NCBI RefSeq assembly: GCF_000414115.1
Contig: NZ_AOPZ01000361.1
Location: 1-62,936, forward strand
Source: Streptomyces aurantiacus JA 4570
GTDB taxonomy: Bacteria > Actinomycetota > Actinomycetes > Streptomycetales > Streptomycetaceae
Reading direction: 5' to 3'
DNA: 62,936 nt
This document shows, piece after piece, positions 8,559 to 16,536 of the stretch. The notes below the pieces were generated by a model. It had not been told where the DNA came from, searched no databases, and saw only the letters and a list, made by a program, of their open reading frames with translations. The first letter of the stretch is position 1, and the number at the start of each line of letters is the position of its first letter. A program made the position numbers and the translations under genes.

Positions 8559-9799
8559 GTTCGCGCCCTCTCCAGCCCTGCCCGGACCCCGGGCTCTTTC
8601 GATCCTGTTGCTGCCACGATCTTTTGAACCTTCACCAGCGTCTCGCTGGTCCGCTTCGAGCGGATCCTGCCGAGCATCGCAGCCGTCCGATCCCCAGTGC
8701 TGCACGCCAGCTCAAGGTCCCCCTGAGTGGCTTGCGACAGAGCTAAGTGGGCCGAGTAGTAAGTGCGGTTGCGGACGAGTTCGGGACGGATCGCGGTTAG
8801 CGCACGGTGGAGGTGACTCTCGGCCCGGTCGGGCTCGCCGAGCTTCAGCCACACAAGCGAGGACAGTCCATCGAACTCCGCCTGATCGTAGAAGCCGATC
8901 CACGGGGGGCGTTCTAGCTCGGCGCGGCGATCGAATGATCGCTCGGCTGCGGCGAGTGCTCTGAGCGATCCAGGGCGGTCGCCTGCGCCAGCGAGAGCGT
9001 TCGCTCGGCGCATGTGTGCGAGCGAGGCATACAGCGGATCATTCTTGGCGATGCTCTGGCTTCTTGCGGCATCTGCCGCCGCCGCAACCTCAGCGAAGTC
9101 GTGGCGTTGTACCGCGACCATGGATAGATGGTTCCACACGTGGTACTGGGTCTCGCTGTCGCCCGACAGGCCGGCAAGCGTCACCGCCTTGTCCAGGTGG
9201 CCACGGGCACGAGTTCGTGCTTGGGCATCGATGGCCGCGAACGCCGCTGAGCAAGTCACGTTTGAGGCCAGGCAATACAGCTTGGTCCTGGTGCGTGCGG
9301 AGGCGCGACTTCCGCCGAGGTCCGATTGAATGCGCATAGCCAGTTCTACGGCGGCGTTCTCTACCTTCTGCGCCCCACCCAATGCTTTGTCCTGGGCGAT
9401 GATCTTGGCGTACTCATCGCCGTACCGTTCAACGTCGCTTAGCCCTAGGCGGGTGCGGGATCCGGCGCCGGCAACGGCTCCGACGACAGTGCCGGTGGTG
9501 GCGGTGACGAACGTACGACGGTGCACAGAGTCCTCCGGTGGTGCCTCTTGCGCTTTCTTCGATCGAGGGACGAACCCGAGATCCGTTGCCGGGCGGCCGA
9601 ACACTCTCTCGATGGGGATCCTCTGCTTGGCATGGGGCCACCGCGTCTCGCCCTTGAGGTACCGCCGCACATCGCGGGTCGTCAGCCGCCCTTCCCTTCC
9701 TGTGAGCTCCCCGATCTCGTCGTTCAGGCGGCGGACTAACTCCGGTTGAGACATGTCGAGTTCGTCCATGGCCCTGGCGAACTTCTGGTTCTCTCCCAC
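8549..9799 (-). CDS. XRE-family regulator with TPR-like C-terminal sensor region
   Basis: A protein of 416 residues. The helix-turn-helix is at residues about 5-60 (FARAMDELDMSQPELVRRL, TTRDVRRYLKGETRWP). A small helical linker (RRTFVTATTGTVVGAV) is followed by about 300 residues of TPR-like helices (HLDKAVTLAGLSGDSETQYH, AESHLHRALTAIRPEL). This architecture is common in Streptomyces and resembles peptide-sensing HTH-TPR regulators. It is divergent from the peptide-cluster operon, which it probably controls. Here it replaces no known phage repressor; the phage repressor is at 58692. Confidence 0.8.
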   Translation of the reverse strand: MGENQKFARAMDELDMSQPELVRRLNDEIGELTGREGRLTTRDVRRYLKGETRWPHAKQRIPIERVFGRPATDLGFVPRSKKAQEAPPEDSVHRRTFVTATTGTVVGAVAGAGSRTRLGLSDVERYGDEYAKIIAQDKALGGAQKVENAAVELAMRIQSDLGGSRASARTRTKLYCLASNVTCSAAFAAIDAQARTRARGHLDKAVTLAGLSGDSETQYHVWNHLSMVAVQRHDFAEVAAAADAARSQSIAKNDPLYASLAHMRRANALAGAGDRPGSLRALAAAERSFDRRAELERPPWIGFYDQAEFDGLSSLVWLKLGEPDRAESHLHRALTAIRPELVRNRTYYSAHLALSQATQGDLELACSTGDRTAAMLGRIRSKRTSETLVKVQKIVAATGSKEPGVRAGLERARTWI

Positions 9800-9847
9800 A
9801 ACCGCACGGTAGCCGTGCCGCCGCAGGGGCCGACACCCCGAAGGTAA

Positions 9848-9888
9848 AAATCACCGGGGTCACGGTCGCGGAGCCTGGGGAAATCACC
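9848..9888. promoter_or_regulatory. Repeated AAATCACC motif between divergent operons
   Basis: AAATCACC occurs at 9848-9855 and 9881-9888, 33 bases apart (about three helical turns), in the 157-base gap between the HTH-TPR regulator and the plus-strand operon. It could be the operator of the HTH-TPR regulator. This is only a pattern observation. Confidence 0.3.
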
Positions 9889-9956
9889 TATGCCCGATGC
9901 TGCAGTCAGCGGTGCACTGGGGGCTCAGCAAGACCCAACCCACGAGGAGGCTCCCG

Positions 9957-10427
9957 GTGCACATGAAGTCCATCGAGGGGGGTGCCGCCCCGTCGAGCCT
10001 GAGTCGCGAGAACGGCGAAGAGGGGACACGGAGCGTGGGCGAGATCAAGACCACCAAGATCAAGACTGGGGGTGAATCGACCGAGCCCTTCAAGGTCGTC
10101 ATCTACGTTTGTGTGGCAGGCAACGCCAGCCCGGACGATGCGGTGAGTGCGTGCCGGGCGTACGCCGAGCGGTTCGGTTGGAAGGTCACGCAAGTGATCC
10201 ATGACAACACGGGCTTGCTGCCGCCGCAGGGGCGTGACGGACTCGCGACTGCTTTGGACCTGATCCAGGCGAAAGCCGCCGGTGCGGTCCTGGCCCCGTA
10301 CCGCTCGATGATCTCTCCACGGTCGGACGAATTCGACGAGGTAGCGGCTGAGATTGAAAAGCGCGGAGGGTTCCTCTGCGTACGCGATGAAGCGGTGTAC
10401 GACAACTCGATTCCGTCCAGACAGTGA
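9957..10427 (+). CDS. Resolvase-fold protein lacking the catalytic serine
   Basis: A protein of 156 residues. From about residue 43 it follows the serine-recombinase catalytic-domain pattern (VVIYVCVAGNASPDDAVSAC, AERFGWKVTQVIHDNT, GRDGLATALDLIQAKAAGAV), but the position of the nucleophile reads C-V-A-G instead of R-V-S, and there is no DNA-binding domain. It is therefore probably a non-catalytic relative used as a nucleotide or partner-binding fold. GTG at 9957 is chosen for GAGGAGG 6 bases upstream; ATG at 9963 is an alternative. It is the first gene of the plus-strand accessory operon. Confidence 0.65.
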   Translation: MHMKSIEGGAAPSSLSRENGEEGTRSVGEIKTTKIKTGGESTEPFKVVIYVCVAGNASPDDAVSACRAYAERFGWKVTQVIHDNTGLLPPQGRDGLATALDLIQAKAAGAVLAPYRSMISPRSDEFDEVAAEIEKRGGFLCVRDEAVYDNSIPSRQ

Positions 10428-10436
10428 GCCGCTGCG

Positions 10437-10799
10437 ATGACACGCACTGCTGCCTTAGCCGAGCCCGGGTTCTGGTGCGAGTGGCGCCTGAGCGATGGCA
10501 AGCGCATCACGTCGTGTGAGGCTGTCACGGCCGGTTCGGCGATGCGGTGGACTCGCATTCAACTGCGAGTGATGTCCTCAGCGGTGCAGGAGCCAGCCCT
10601 CGGCTATCTCTGGCAGTGGCTGAACGACGGTTGGCTTCATGCCGCCGCTGCTCTTGAGCGTGGGGAAGACTTCACGCTTCCGCTTGCTGCCTCTGACGTC
10701 GCCCTTGTATGGCACGCGCGCCCAGTGGTTCTGCTGCCACTCGTCGGTGGGAGTCCGGTTCCGCACCGCGAGGTGCTTGGAGGCGACCCGTGGCAGTGA
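10437..10799 (+). CDS. Hypothetical protein, 120 aa
   Basis: Not recognised. A compact alpha/beta-looking sequence (FWCEWRLSDGKRITSCEAV; LGYLWQWLNDGWLHAAAALE). It starts 9 bases after the previous stop and its own stop overlaps the next start as GTGA, so it is part of a coupled three-gene unit. Confidence 0.65.
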   Translation: MTRTAALAEPGFWCEWRLSDGKRITSCEAVTAGSAMRWTRIQLRVMSSAVQEPALGYLWQWLNDGWLHAAAALERGEDFTLPLAASDVALVWHARPVVLLPLVGGSPVPHREVLGGDPWQ

Positions 10800-11128
10800 A
10801 ACCCCCCGATCTGTGGGCTAAGTTCAAGTGGGCGCGTGGCAACTGCTTCCGATGCGAACGCACGAATCTCCTCGTGACACCTATCGGAACGATCGAGATC
10901 AACAGAGTCGCCGTTGAAGTTCTGGCGTGCGAGCGATGTGTTTTCAGGCTGGGGCAAATTCACTGGGCGCTCAGAGAACGTGCTCGCATTCATGATGCTC
11001 CGTCGGCGAACGTGGCCGTTGAACCACAGCGAGACGCACCCACGCGGCGACGTCGGCGCCTGCTCGTCCCTATTCGGCGGGCGCGTCGCGGACGTCACCG
11101 GATGAGACAACCCGCTTCGGTTGCGTGA
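10796..11128 (+). CDS. Small zinc-ribbon protein
   Basis: A protein of 110 residues. Residues about 14-46 have two CxxC knuckles (CFRC and CERC) separated by about 25 residues, which should bind zinc. The C-terminus is strongly basic (RRRRRLLVPIRRARRGRHR), suggesting nucleic-acid binding. The GTG overlaps the previous TGA (GTGA). The stop lies in the stem-loop at 11109-11154. Confidence 0.65.
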   Translation: MKPPDLWAKFKWARGNCFRCERTNLLVTPIGTIEINRVAVEVLACERCVFRLGQIHWALRERARIHDAPSANVAVEPQRDAPTRRRRRLLVPIRRARRGRHRMRQPASVA

Positions 11129-11154
11129 ACGGACAGCCGCAGCCGAAGCGGGTT
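11109..11154 (+). terminator. Hairpin at the end of the first accessory transcript
   Basis: AACCCGCTTCGG (11109-11120) pairs perfectly with CCGAAGCGGGTT (11143-11154). It overlaps the last codons of the zinc-ribbon gene and separates it from the precursor-peptide gene, which then needs its own promoter in 11155-11297. Confidence 0.7.
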
Positions 11155-11310
11155 CTCGCACTTAGATTCCTTGCCTTGGACAACCTGATCGTGTCGTGCG
11201 ATCTGGACCGGTTGCACTGCTCAGCTTAGGCAAGGGTTCCCCCGTTCGCTGCCGTGTAGCAGGGGGCGGACCATCACGCGAATCAGAGGCAATCCGCAAG
11301 GAGGATCCAC

Positions 11311-11472
11311 GTGGACGACTTCATACCCCCGCCGAAGCGCACGCGCTCGTTCGAGAAACTGTTCGTGACCAAGGCGCACCGCAGGGTTCAGACGCCGGCG
11401 GAGTGCCACGAATACAAGAAGGTCGCAGGGTCTTCCGACGGTGCCAAGACGTACGACACCACTGCTACCTGA
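11311..11472 (+). CDS. Precursor-like peptide, 53 aa, candidate RiPP substrate
   Basis: Reads GTG then DDFIPPPKRTRSFEKLFVTK, continuing with HRRVQTPAECHEYKK and a flexible Ser/Gly/Thr tail. AAGGAGG lies 6 bases before the GTG, an excellent ribosome site. It is followed by a strong stem-loop and then an asparagine-synthetase-like enzyme, the order seen for ribosomal peptide precursors and their maturation enzymes. It has one Cys and several Asp/Glu that could serve as ring acceptors. No lasso leader motif, signal peptide or double-glycine site is visible. The function is inferred from context only. Confidence 0.65.
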   Translation: MDDFIPPPKRTRSFEKLFVTKAHRRVQTPAECHEYKKVAGSSDGAKTYDTTAT

Positions 11473-11482
11473 CCGCATCAAT

Positions 11483-11521
11483 CCTGTGGGGCATGGCTGT
11501 GAAATTGCCGTGCCCCACAGG
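11483..11521 (+). promoter_or_regulatory. Attenuator-type stem-loop between peptide and enzyme genes
   Basis: CCTGTGGGGCATGGC (11483-11497) pairs with GCCGTGCCCCACAGG (11507-11521), 15 bp with one G-U pair and a 9-base loop. Lying between the small peptide gene and the synthetase gene, it would reduce read-through and keep peptide transcripts above enzyme transcripts, as is common for ribosomal peptide operons. Confidence 0.75.
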
Positions 11522-11540
11522 GGGTACTTGGAGGTTCACC

Positions 11541-13106
11541 GTGATCAAACTGCGCCTCACTCCCTACGCAGATGGTGCGTGGGGATGGGACGGTCGCCGC
11601 TATGTGACGACCGGTGGTACCAGCGAAATCGCCCCGTATCAGCATCCGATGGTTGAGCATGCTGCCATAACTGACGGCGCGCGCTCTTTACTCGTTGTAC
11701 GCGAACGCGTTTCCGGCAGGTTGGCCACTGACCCGAATCTGCGAACGGTGTCGTCGGTCGAATTCGATGCAGCTCGTGCTCTGGCCGAGGAGTGGCCGAC
11801 TGACTACGTGCTTGTGGAGGCGGCCCCTGAGTTGCCGGTTCGTGTCTTGGTCGGCTCGTGCCGTACCGCGCCCCTCTACGTAGCGCACGACGAGAAGAGC
11901 CTTTACGGCTCATGGGACATGGTTGACCTAGCCGACCACGCGCAGAAGCTCAGTCCCCGAGAGGTTGCCCGTCTGCTGATCTACCGCCCTCGGTACAGCA
12001 CCGAGACCGTGTTCCGCGGCATTCACCGACTGACCGAACGGGCTGCTGCGACCTTCGGCAGTCACCTGCACATCCACTATCCCGAGCCTGCGTTGCACAG
12101 CGGTCCGCGCGAACTCGCGGACGACGCTGACGTCTTGGCCGCCTTTGTGGGCGCGATGGACGATGCCCTTGACATGCGGCCCCTGGACGAAGCGGCAACG
12201 GTGTTTCACCTGACAGGGGGCTTCGACTCCGGCACCGTGGCCACCCGTGCGGCCGAGCGCTTCCCCGGCCGGTTCGCCACCTCAACGCTGTTGATCGATG
12301 GGCCCGGCCGCGAGTCTCAGGCGCGACGCCGCAAGCAGATTCGGGAAGCCGTGCAGTTCAACGACGAGGATTTCATCGTCGATGCCACGCAGTACCCGCC
12401 GCTTCATCCGGACTGCGCGCGTGTGCGCGGCGTGCGGATCAGCCCGTACGAGGAGCCGCTGCACCATCCCTTCACCCGGCTCACAGCACTGATGGCCGAG
12501 CGCGGCACCCGCACCGTGGTCACGGGACTCGGCGGCGACGAGATGGTCGCCTTGTCTCAGGAGGAGTATCCGCACAAGTCCATGGGCGAGATCGGCGATG
12601 AACTGCCGTGGATCGGTGTTCGCGCGCGTGAGGCGCTGGAGCACGCCGACGACGCGATTGCCCCGCCAGCGGTGGTCAACTCCATGACGCTCCTGTCGCT
12701 GGAGACCACGGCTCCCGTGTTGTTACGCGCCGGAATCTGGCCGGTGCATCCCTTCGCCGACCCTGGCATGGTCCAGCTCGGCGAATGGCTCCCCTTCCAT
12801 TGGCGCGAGCTCAAGCACCTTCAGCGCGAGCGTCTGGCCGCCCTCGGGCTCGGGCCAGAAGTCACCCAGTCACGCGAGCGGGAGTCTTTCGCGGAAGTCG
12901 TTCAGTTCTCCCTCACCACACACGCACGCCCCCTGTTCGCCCGCATGCTGCATGAGGGCTCGCCTCTGTTCGACGAAGGGCTCGTCAATCCCGATGGGCT
13001 ACGGCAAGCGGTGCGGCGCCTCGGCACGGGCCCCTACCGAGAGGATGGTGACGCTCAGCTCTTGGAGGTCATCGACCTCCACCTCGCCGCCCAAGCCTTC
13101 CTCTAA
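11541..13106 (+). CDS. Asparagine-synthetase-like amide ligase (lasso-cyclase-like)
   Basis: A protein of 521 residues. The C-terminal ATP-pyrophosphatase domain has LTGGFDSGTVATRAAE (PP-loop, about residues 224-239) and TGLGGDEMVAL (about residue 327), the AsnB-type pair. The N-terminal about 200 residues correspond to the glutaminase half but begin MIKLRLTPYADG with no Cys at position 2, so it should not use glutamine. This is the pattern of lasso-peptide macrolactam synthetases and beta-lactam synthetases, which activate a side-chain carboxylate by adenylation. GTG follows GGAGG by 6 bases. Its likely substrate is the peptide coded 69 bases upstream. No lasso B1/B2 partners are seen. Confidence 0.8.
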   Translation: MIKLRLTPYADGAWGWDGRRYVTTGGTSEIAPYQHPMVEHAAITDGARSLLVVRERVSGRLATDPNLRTVSSVEFDAARALAEEWPTDYVLVEAAPELPVRVLVGSCRTAPLYVAHDEKSLYGSWDMVDLADHAQKLSPREVARLLIYRPRYSTETVFRGIHRLTERAAATFGSHLHIHYPEPALHSGPRELADDADVLAAFVGAMDDALDMRPLDEAATVFHLTGGFDSGTVATRAAERFPGRFATSTLLIDGPGRESQARRRKQIREAVQFNDEDFIVDATQYPPLHPDCARVRGVRISPYEEPLHHPFTRLTALMAERGTRTVVTGLGGDEMVALSQEEYPHKSMGEIGDELPWIGVRAREALEHADDAIAPPAVVNSMTLLSLETTAPVLLRAGIWPVHPFADPGMVQLGEWLPFHWRELKHLQRERLAALGLGPEVTQSRERESFAEVVQFSLTTHARPLFARMLHEGSPLFDEGLVNPDGLRQAVRRLGTGPYREDGDAQLLEVIDLHLAAQAFL

Positions 13107-13137
13107 CGTCTGCGACAGCTCGACGAGGAGACCCATC

Positions 13138-13665
13138 GTGTACGTCATGCGTCCCGCCACAGCCGCCGACTCCTCAGCCGTCGAGGCCATGATCTTGGCC
13201 CGTTCCTCGTGGCTTGAGCACCGCGGTATGCCCAGTTGGCGAGCAAGTGCCCAAGACCTAGCCGGGCAGGCGGAGAACACTGACGGCTCGATGTGGCTCC
13301 TCGTCGAGGACAGCCCGGAACGGATCGTGGGCTGCACCACCATCCAGCAGCAGACACCCCCCTGGGGATGGACCGAGCAAGAACTCGCCGAGCCAGCCGA
13401 CTACCTGTACTCAACCGTCACCGACCCCGCCGACCGTGAACATCGGCCGGGCACGATCATCGCTCTGTGGGCCGTGGACCGAGCAGCGCGTGAGGGCAAG
13501 CACTGGGTGCGGCGCGGGTGTATGTTCCCGGGCCTCGTCCGCTACTACGAGACTCAGGGGTTCAAGCTCTTCCACGAGGTTCAGCGCACGAGGAACCGCG
13601 TGTACCTCATGGGGCGTCGCGCAGAACCCATCGAGGAGCTTCCCCGACTCTTCAATGTCGGCTGA
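13138..13665 (+). CDS. GNAT-family acetyltransferase of the peptide cluster
   Basis: A protein of 175 residues with YVMRPATAADSSAVEAMI at the start, a central strand WLLVEDSPERIVGCTTI and the terminal VRYYETQGFKLFHEVQ, all typical of GNAT proteins. GTG follows GAGGAG by 7 bases, 31 bases after the synthetase stop, so the genes form an operon. It could acetylate the matured peptide or protect the producer; both are inferences. Confidence 0.8.
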   Translation: MYVMRPATAADSSAVEAMILARSSWLEHRGMPSWRASAQDLAGQAENTDGSMWLLVEDSPERIVGCTTIQQQTPPWGWTEQELAEPADYLYSTVTDPADREHRPGTIIALWAVDRAAREGKHWVRRGCMFPGLVRYYETQGFKLFHEVQRTRNRVYLMGRRAEPIEELPRLFNVG

Positions 13666-13777
13666 GGAGTTGGCGAAGTGCTCGGAGCATGACCTCGAGC
13701 GGCCCGAGGCATCTGGGGCGCACACCTCTGAGAACCTGTCTTGGAACCCCTGCATGTTTCTTGAGCGACCAGCTCTG

Positions 13778-15095
13778 TCAGCCGGAATGGGGGAGCCAAG
13801 AAGAGGGCAGAACTACCGTCGCAGGGACAGGACTGCCGACGGCATCGAGGAGCCCTCTGGGAACCGGACCTGCCGCGCGGTCGAAGTCCACGTCGCCGCC
13901 GGAGAATTCCGCGCTGCCGAAGTCCACGTCGCCGCCGGAGAACAGCACGCTGCCAAAGGCGGTCGAAGGTCACGCTGCCGCCGGAGAATGCCGCGCTGCC
14001 GAAGTCCACGCTGCCGCCGGAGAACACCGCGCGGTCGAAGGTCACGCTGCCGCCGGAGAACACCGCGCCGCCGATGTACACGTTGCCGCCGGAGAATTCG
14101 GCGCCGAAGAAGGACACGCGTCCGCCGGAGAACTCCGCCCCGATGAAGGACATGGTGTCGCGGGAGAACTCCGCTCCGATGAAGGACACGCTTCCGCCGG
14201 AGAACTTCGCGTTCCCGAAGTACACGTCGCTGCCGGAGAACTCCGCCCCGTTGAAGTACACGGACCCGCCGGCGAACTCCGCCCCGTTGAAGGTCACGCT
14301 TCCGCCGGCGAACTCCGCCCCGTTGAAGGACACGCTTCCGCCGGAGAACTTCGCGTCCCCGAAGTACACGTTGCCGCCGGAGAACACCGCCCTAGCGAAC
14401 GTCACGCCGCTGGAGAACACCGCCCTGGCGAAGTTCATGTCGCTGTCGATGGTGACGCCGGTGAGGTCGAGGTCGCAGCCTTGCCAGGAGCGGTGGGAGC
14501 CTCGGGGCCGTCGGTAATGGTCGCCAATGAGGCGCAGGATCGTGTGCCGGACCTTGCGTAGAGCCAGATAGCGGTGGTGCTCCTCTTGATGGTCGGGGCC
14601 GTCGCCGGGGTCGGGGGTGTAGGGGAGCTGGAGGTAGGCGCACAGGACGTCGATACAGGTCTGGCGCTGGCTGTCGTCGGGGGCGTCGTCAGCGAGGCCG
14701 GCCAGAGCGTGGACGCCGCCGAGTCGGACGGCCGGGGAGTCGGAGCCGAGTTTGTCGACGGCCTGGGAGAAGCGCTCGGTGTGGAGCCGGGTGGCTTCGC
14801 GGTGGGCGCCTGCCTCGTCGACGCGCTGGCGGCGGTAGGCGACGACCAGGGCGACGAGCGCGCCGGATCCGGCGACGACTCCGAAGGAGAGTTTCACCAG
14901 GTCGAAGAGCGTCTTCGCGTCGAGCTTCGCAGTGTGGTCGATCTCCTGGACGTCCAGCAGGACCACCAGTCCGTAGAAGACGCCCCCCGCGACCATGACT
15001 GCGGTTATGAAGGCGACCGTGAGAGCCCGGCCGACCTTCCACAGCCGCAACTCTCGATCATCCGGGCTCGAACGCGGCCTCTGGTTGGCTGTCAT
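13778..15095 (-). CDS. Membrane-anchored pentapeptide-repeat protein, frameshifted near the C-terminus
   Basis: It has two hydrophobic segments near residues 25-48 and 65-85 (ALTVAFITAVMVAGGVFYGL; GVVAGSGALVALVVAY), a helical region, then about 20 pentapeptide units of the type FSGGSVTFDRAV and FNGAEFAGGSV (residues about 205-375), predicted to form a quadrilateral beta-helix. The frame breaks near 13955-13965. Reading one base over continues the repeats (FGSVLFSGGDVDFGSAEFSG) to a TGA at 13778. No good ribosome site precedes the ATG. The frame change may be a deletion between repeats or a collapse in assembly. The role is unknown; it could be a moron affecting the host envelope. Confidence 0.75.
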
Positions 15096-15451
15096 GAGGA
15101 GGGAGACAACGCGTGCAGACCTACGGTTGCAGGGTGCTGTCGGGCCGGGGTCAAGCGCAGCAGGTCGACCCACACGGGGCGAGGCTTCTATCCGCTGGGA
15201 ACCCGATTCGGGACGTTTGAGTCGGAGGCATCGAGACGGGTTCTGACAGTCCGCACCGCCCGTCGAAGGGACGGTCTAGGCCCTGCGCGCGCTCCGGTGT
15301 TACCAGGGGACAAGGCGCGTGGCGTTCGTTCGCGTGCTCATGCGACGACTGTGGTCGCGTTCCGTCTCTCTTATGGATCTTGGTGGATGGGGCGGCCCTT
15401 GTGGATATCTCCGTCACCTGAAGGAGTGCATCACGGCCCATACGCACGAGA
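15096..15451. other. Intergenic stretch, no gene seen
   Basis: No convincing coding frame or ribosome site. It separates the pentapeptide gene from the end of the lysis module and presumably contains the promoter of the former. Confidence 0.4.
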
Positions 15452-15487
15452 GCGCCCCTGTCCGGCCGTGAGGCCGGACAGGGGCGC
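15452..15487 (-). terminator. Strong hairpin at the end of the late operon
   Basis: A 16-bp perfect stem (GCGCCCCTGTCCGGCC with GGCCGGACAGGGGCGC) and a GTGA tetraloop. It lies 6 bases after the stop of the collagen-like gene, the last gene of the leftward late transcript. Confidence 0.9.
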
Positions 15488-15493
15488 ATATCG

Positions 15494-16171
15494 TCAGTCC
15501 TTGCGTCGTTCCATTGGCAGTCCGAAGGCGGCCGGGCTCGGTGACGGTGGGTCGGGGGCCGGTGCTCCGTTCCTTCGGCACACGAGCGCGTCGGGGTCCC
15601 AGGATGGCGCCTGAAGCGTGTACCCGTCGGGGCACGTCTGGCCTGAAGCGCCGTCCTTCCCGTCGACGCCGGCGCGCCCGTCGGACCCGTCCTTCCCGTC
15701 TGTGCCGGGTGGCCCGGCGGGGCCCGGCGGCCCGGTCACGGACGAGCCGGGCTCGCCCTGGTCACCTTTGACGCCGCTCGGGCCCGGCTTCGGCGTAGGG
15801 CCCGACTTTCCCGGGCTGCCCTGGTCGCCCTTCTCTCCGTGCGCCCCGCGGGCCCGGTCGGGCCCCGCGGTCGGCACGGGCACCTCGGCCCGGTCCGGGA
15901 GATCCTCGACGGCACGCTCGGGGTCCGGCGCCGCCGGGGTGCCGCCCTTCGCCTTGATCTGCTCGCGCAGCACGCGCACGTCGCCGGCGAGCACCGCGAC
16001 GGCGTCCCCGCGCAGGTTCGCCTCGTCGGCGAGCGCGTCGGCCCGGCGTGCCTCGGCGTCGATGCGCAACCACACCAGGATGACGGCGCCCGACAGCACG
16101 AGGAGAACGGCGGCGACGGCGAGGGGGCGCCACCGCTGCGCGAGGATCGGCTGAGCGTGACGGCGCTTCAC
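15494..16171 (-). CDS. Membrane protein with collagen-like repeats
   Basis: A protein of 225 residues: a short cytoplasmic N-terminus, one membrane segment (LAVAAVLLVLSGAVILVWL, about 17-35), a coiled region (about 38-75), then Gly-X-Y repeats (GEKGDQGSPGKSGPTPKPGP through GVDGKDGASGQ, about residues 110-180) and a small Cys-containing tail. It starts within the stop of the previous gene (ATGA). Its position beside the holin and endolysin genes suggests an envelope role in lysis, possibly spanning the cell wall; this is inference. Collagen-like stretches also occur in phage tail fibres, but the membrane anchor argues against that here. Confidence 0.75.
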   Translation of the reverse strand: MKRRHAQPILAQRWRPLAVAAVLLVLSGAVILVWLRIDAEARRADALADEANLRGDAVAVLAGDVRVLREQIKAKGGTPAAPDPERAVEDLPDRAEVPVPTAGPDRARGAHGEKGDQGSPGKSGPTPKPGPSGVKGDQGEPGSSVTGPPGPAGPPGTDGKDGSDGRAGVDGKDGASGQTCPDGYTLQAPSWDPDALVCRRNGAPAPDPPSPSPAAFGLPMERRKD

Positions 16172-16500
16172 GTCGGCTGCCCCCCGAGCTCGTCGATCCG
16201 GTCGCGCAGCCGGGCGTTCTCCGCGGTGAGCGCCGCGATCTGCCCCTGCAGTCCTGCCTTGTCGGCCCGTTCACTGGCGAGCTCGGCGTACGCCGCGGCG
16301 AGCTTCACCTCGTTCTCGGCGAGCTGCCGCGCGAGCTTGTCGCGCTCTTCCTGCAGGTTGTCGACGAGCGTCGAGTACCCGCCGAGGATGGCGCCGGACT
16401 GCGAAGCCCGGTTCGCGCCGCGCTGTCCGACCAGGGCGGCGGCGGCCGCGGCGAGCCCGACGACGATGGTTCCAACGGCGCCGAGCGTCGCAGCGTCCAC
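16168..16500 (-). CDS. Small membrane protein with coiled coil, lysis module
   Basis: A protein of 110 residues: one N-terminal membrane segment (LGAVGTIVVGLAAAAAALVG, about 6-25), then a long coiled coil (NLQEERDKLARQLAENEVKL through ALTAENARLRDRIDEL, about 48-105). Its size, topology and position fit a holin-associated or second holin protein. It overlaps the collagen-like gene by ATGA. Confidence 0.65.
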   Translation of the reverse strand: MDAATLGAVGTIVVGLAAAAAALVGQRGANRASQSGAILGGYSTLVDNLQEERDKLARQLAENEVKLAAAYAELASERADKAGLQGQIAALTAENARLRDRIDELGGQPT

Positions 16501-16536
16501 GCTGTCCCTCCGCGGTGTGGGTGAGCAAGGGGGCGC

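Noticed and set aside
11311..13106. Complete lasso-peptide cluster
   Set aside because: The ligase resembles lasso cyclases, but no leader-binding (B1) or protease (B2) gene is present and the peptide lacks the usual leader motif, so a lasso product is not claimed.
13860..14400. Regular repeats (GCCGCCGGAGAAC about every 60 or 30 bases) that look CRISPR-like
   Set aside because: They are codon-phased pentapeptide repeats within one open frame, the spacers are related to each other, and there are no cas genes.
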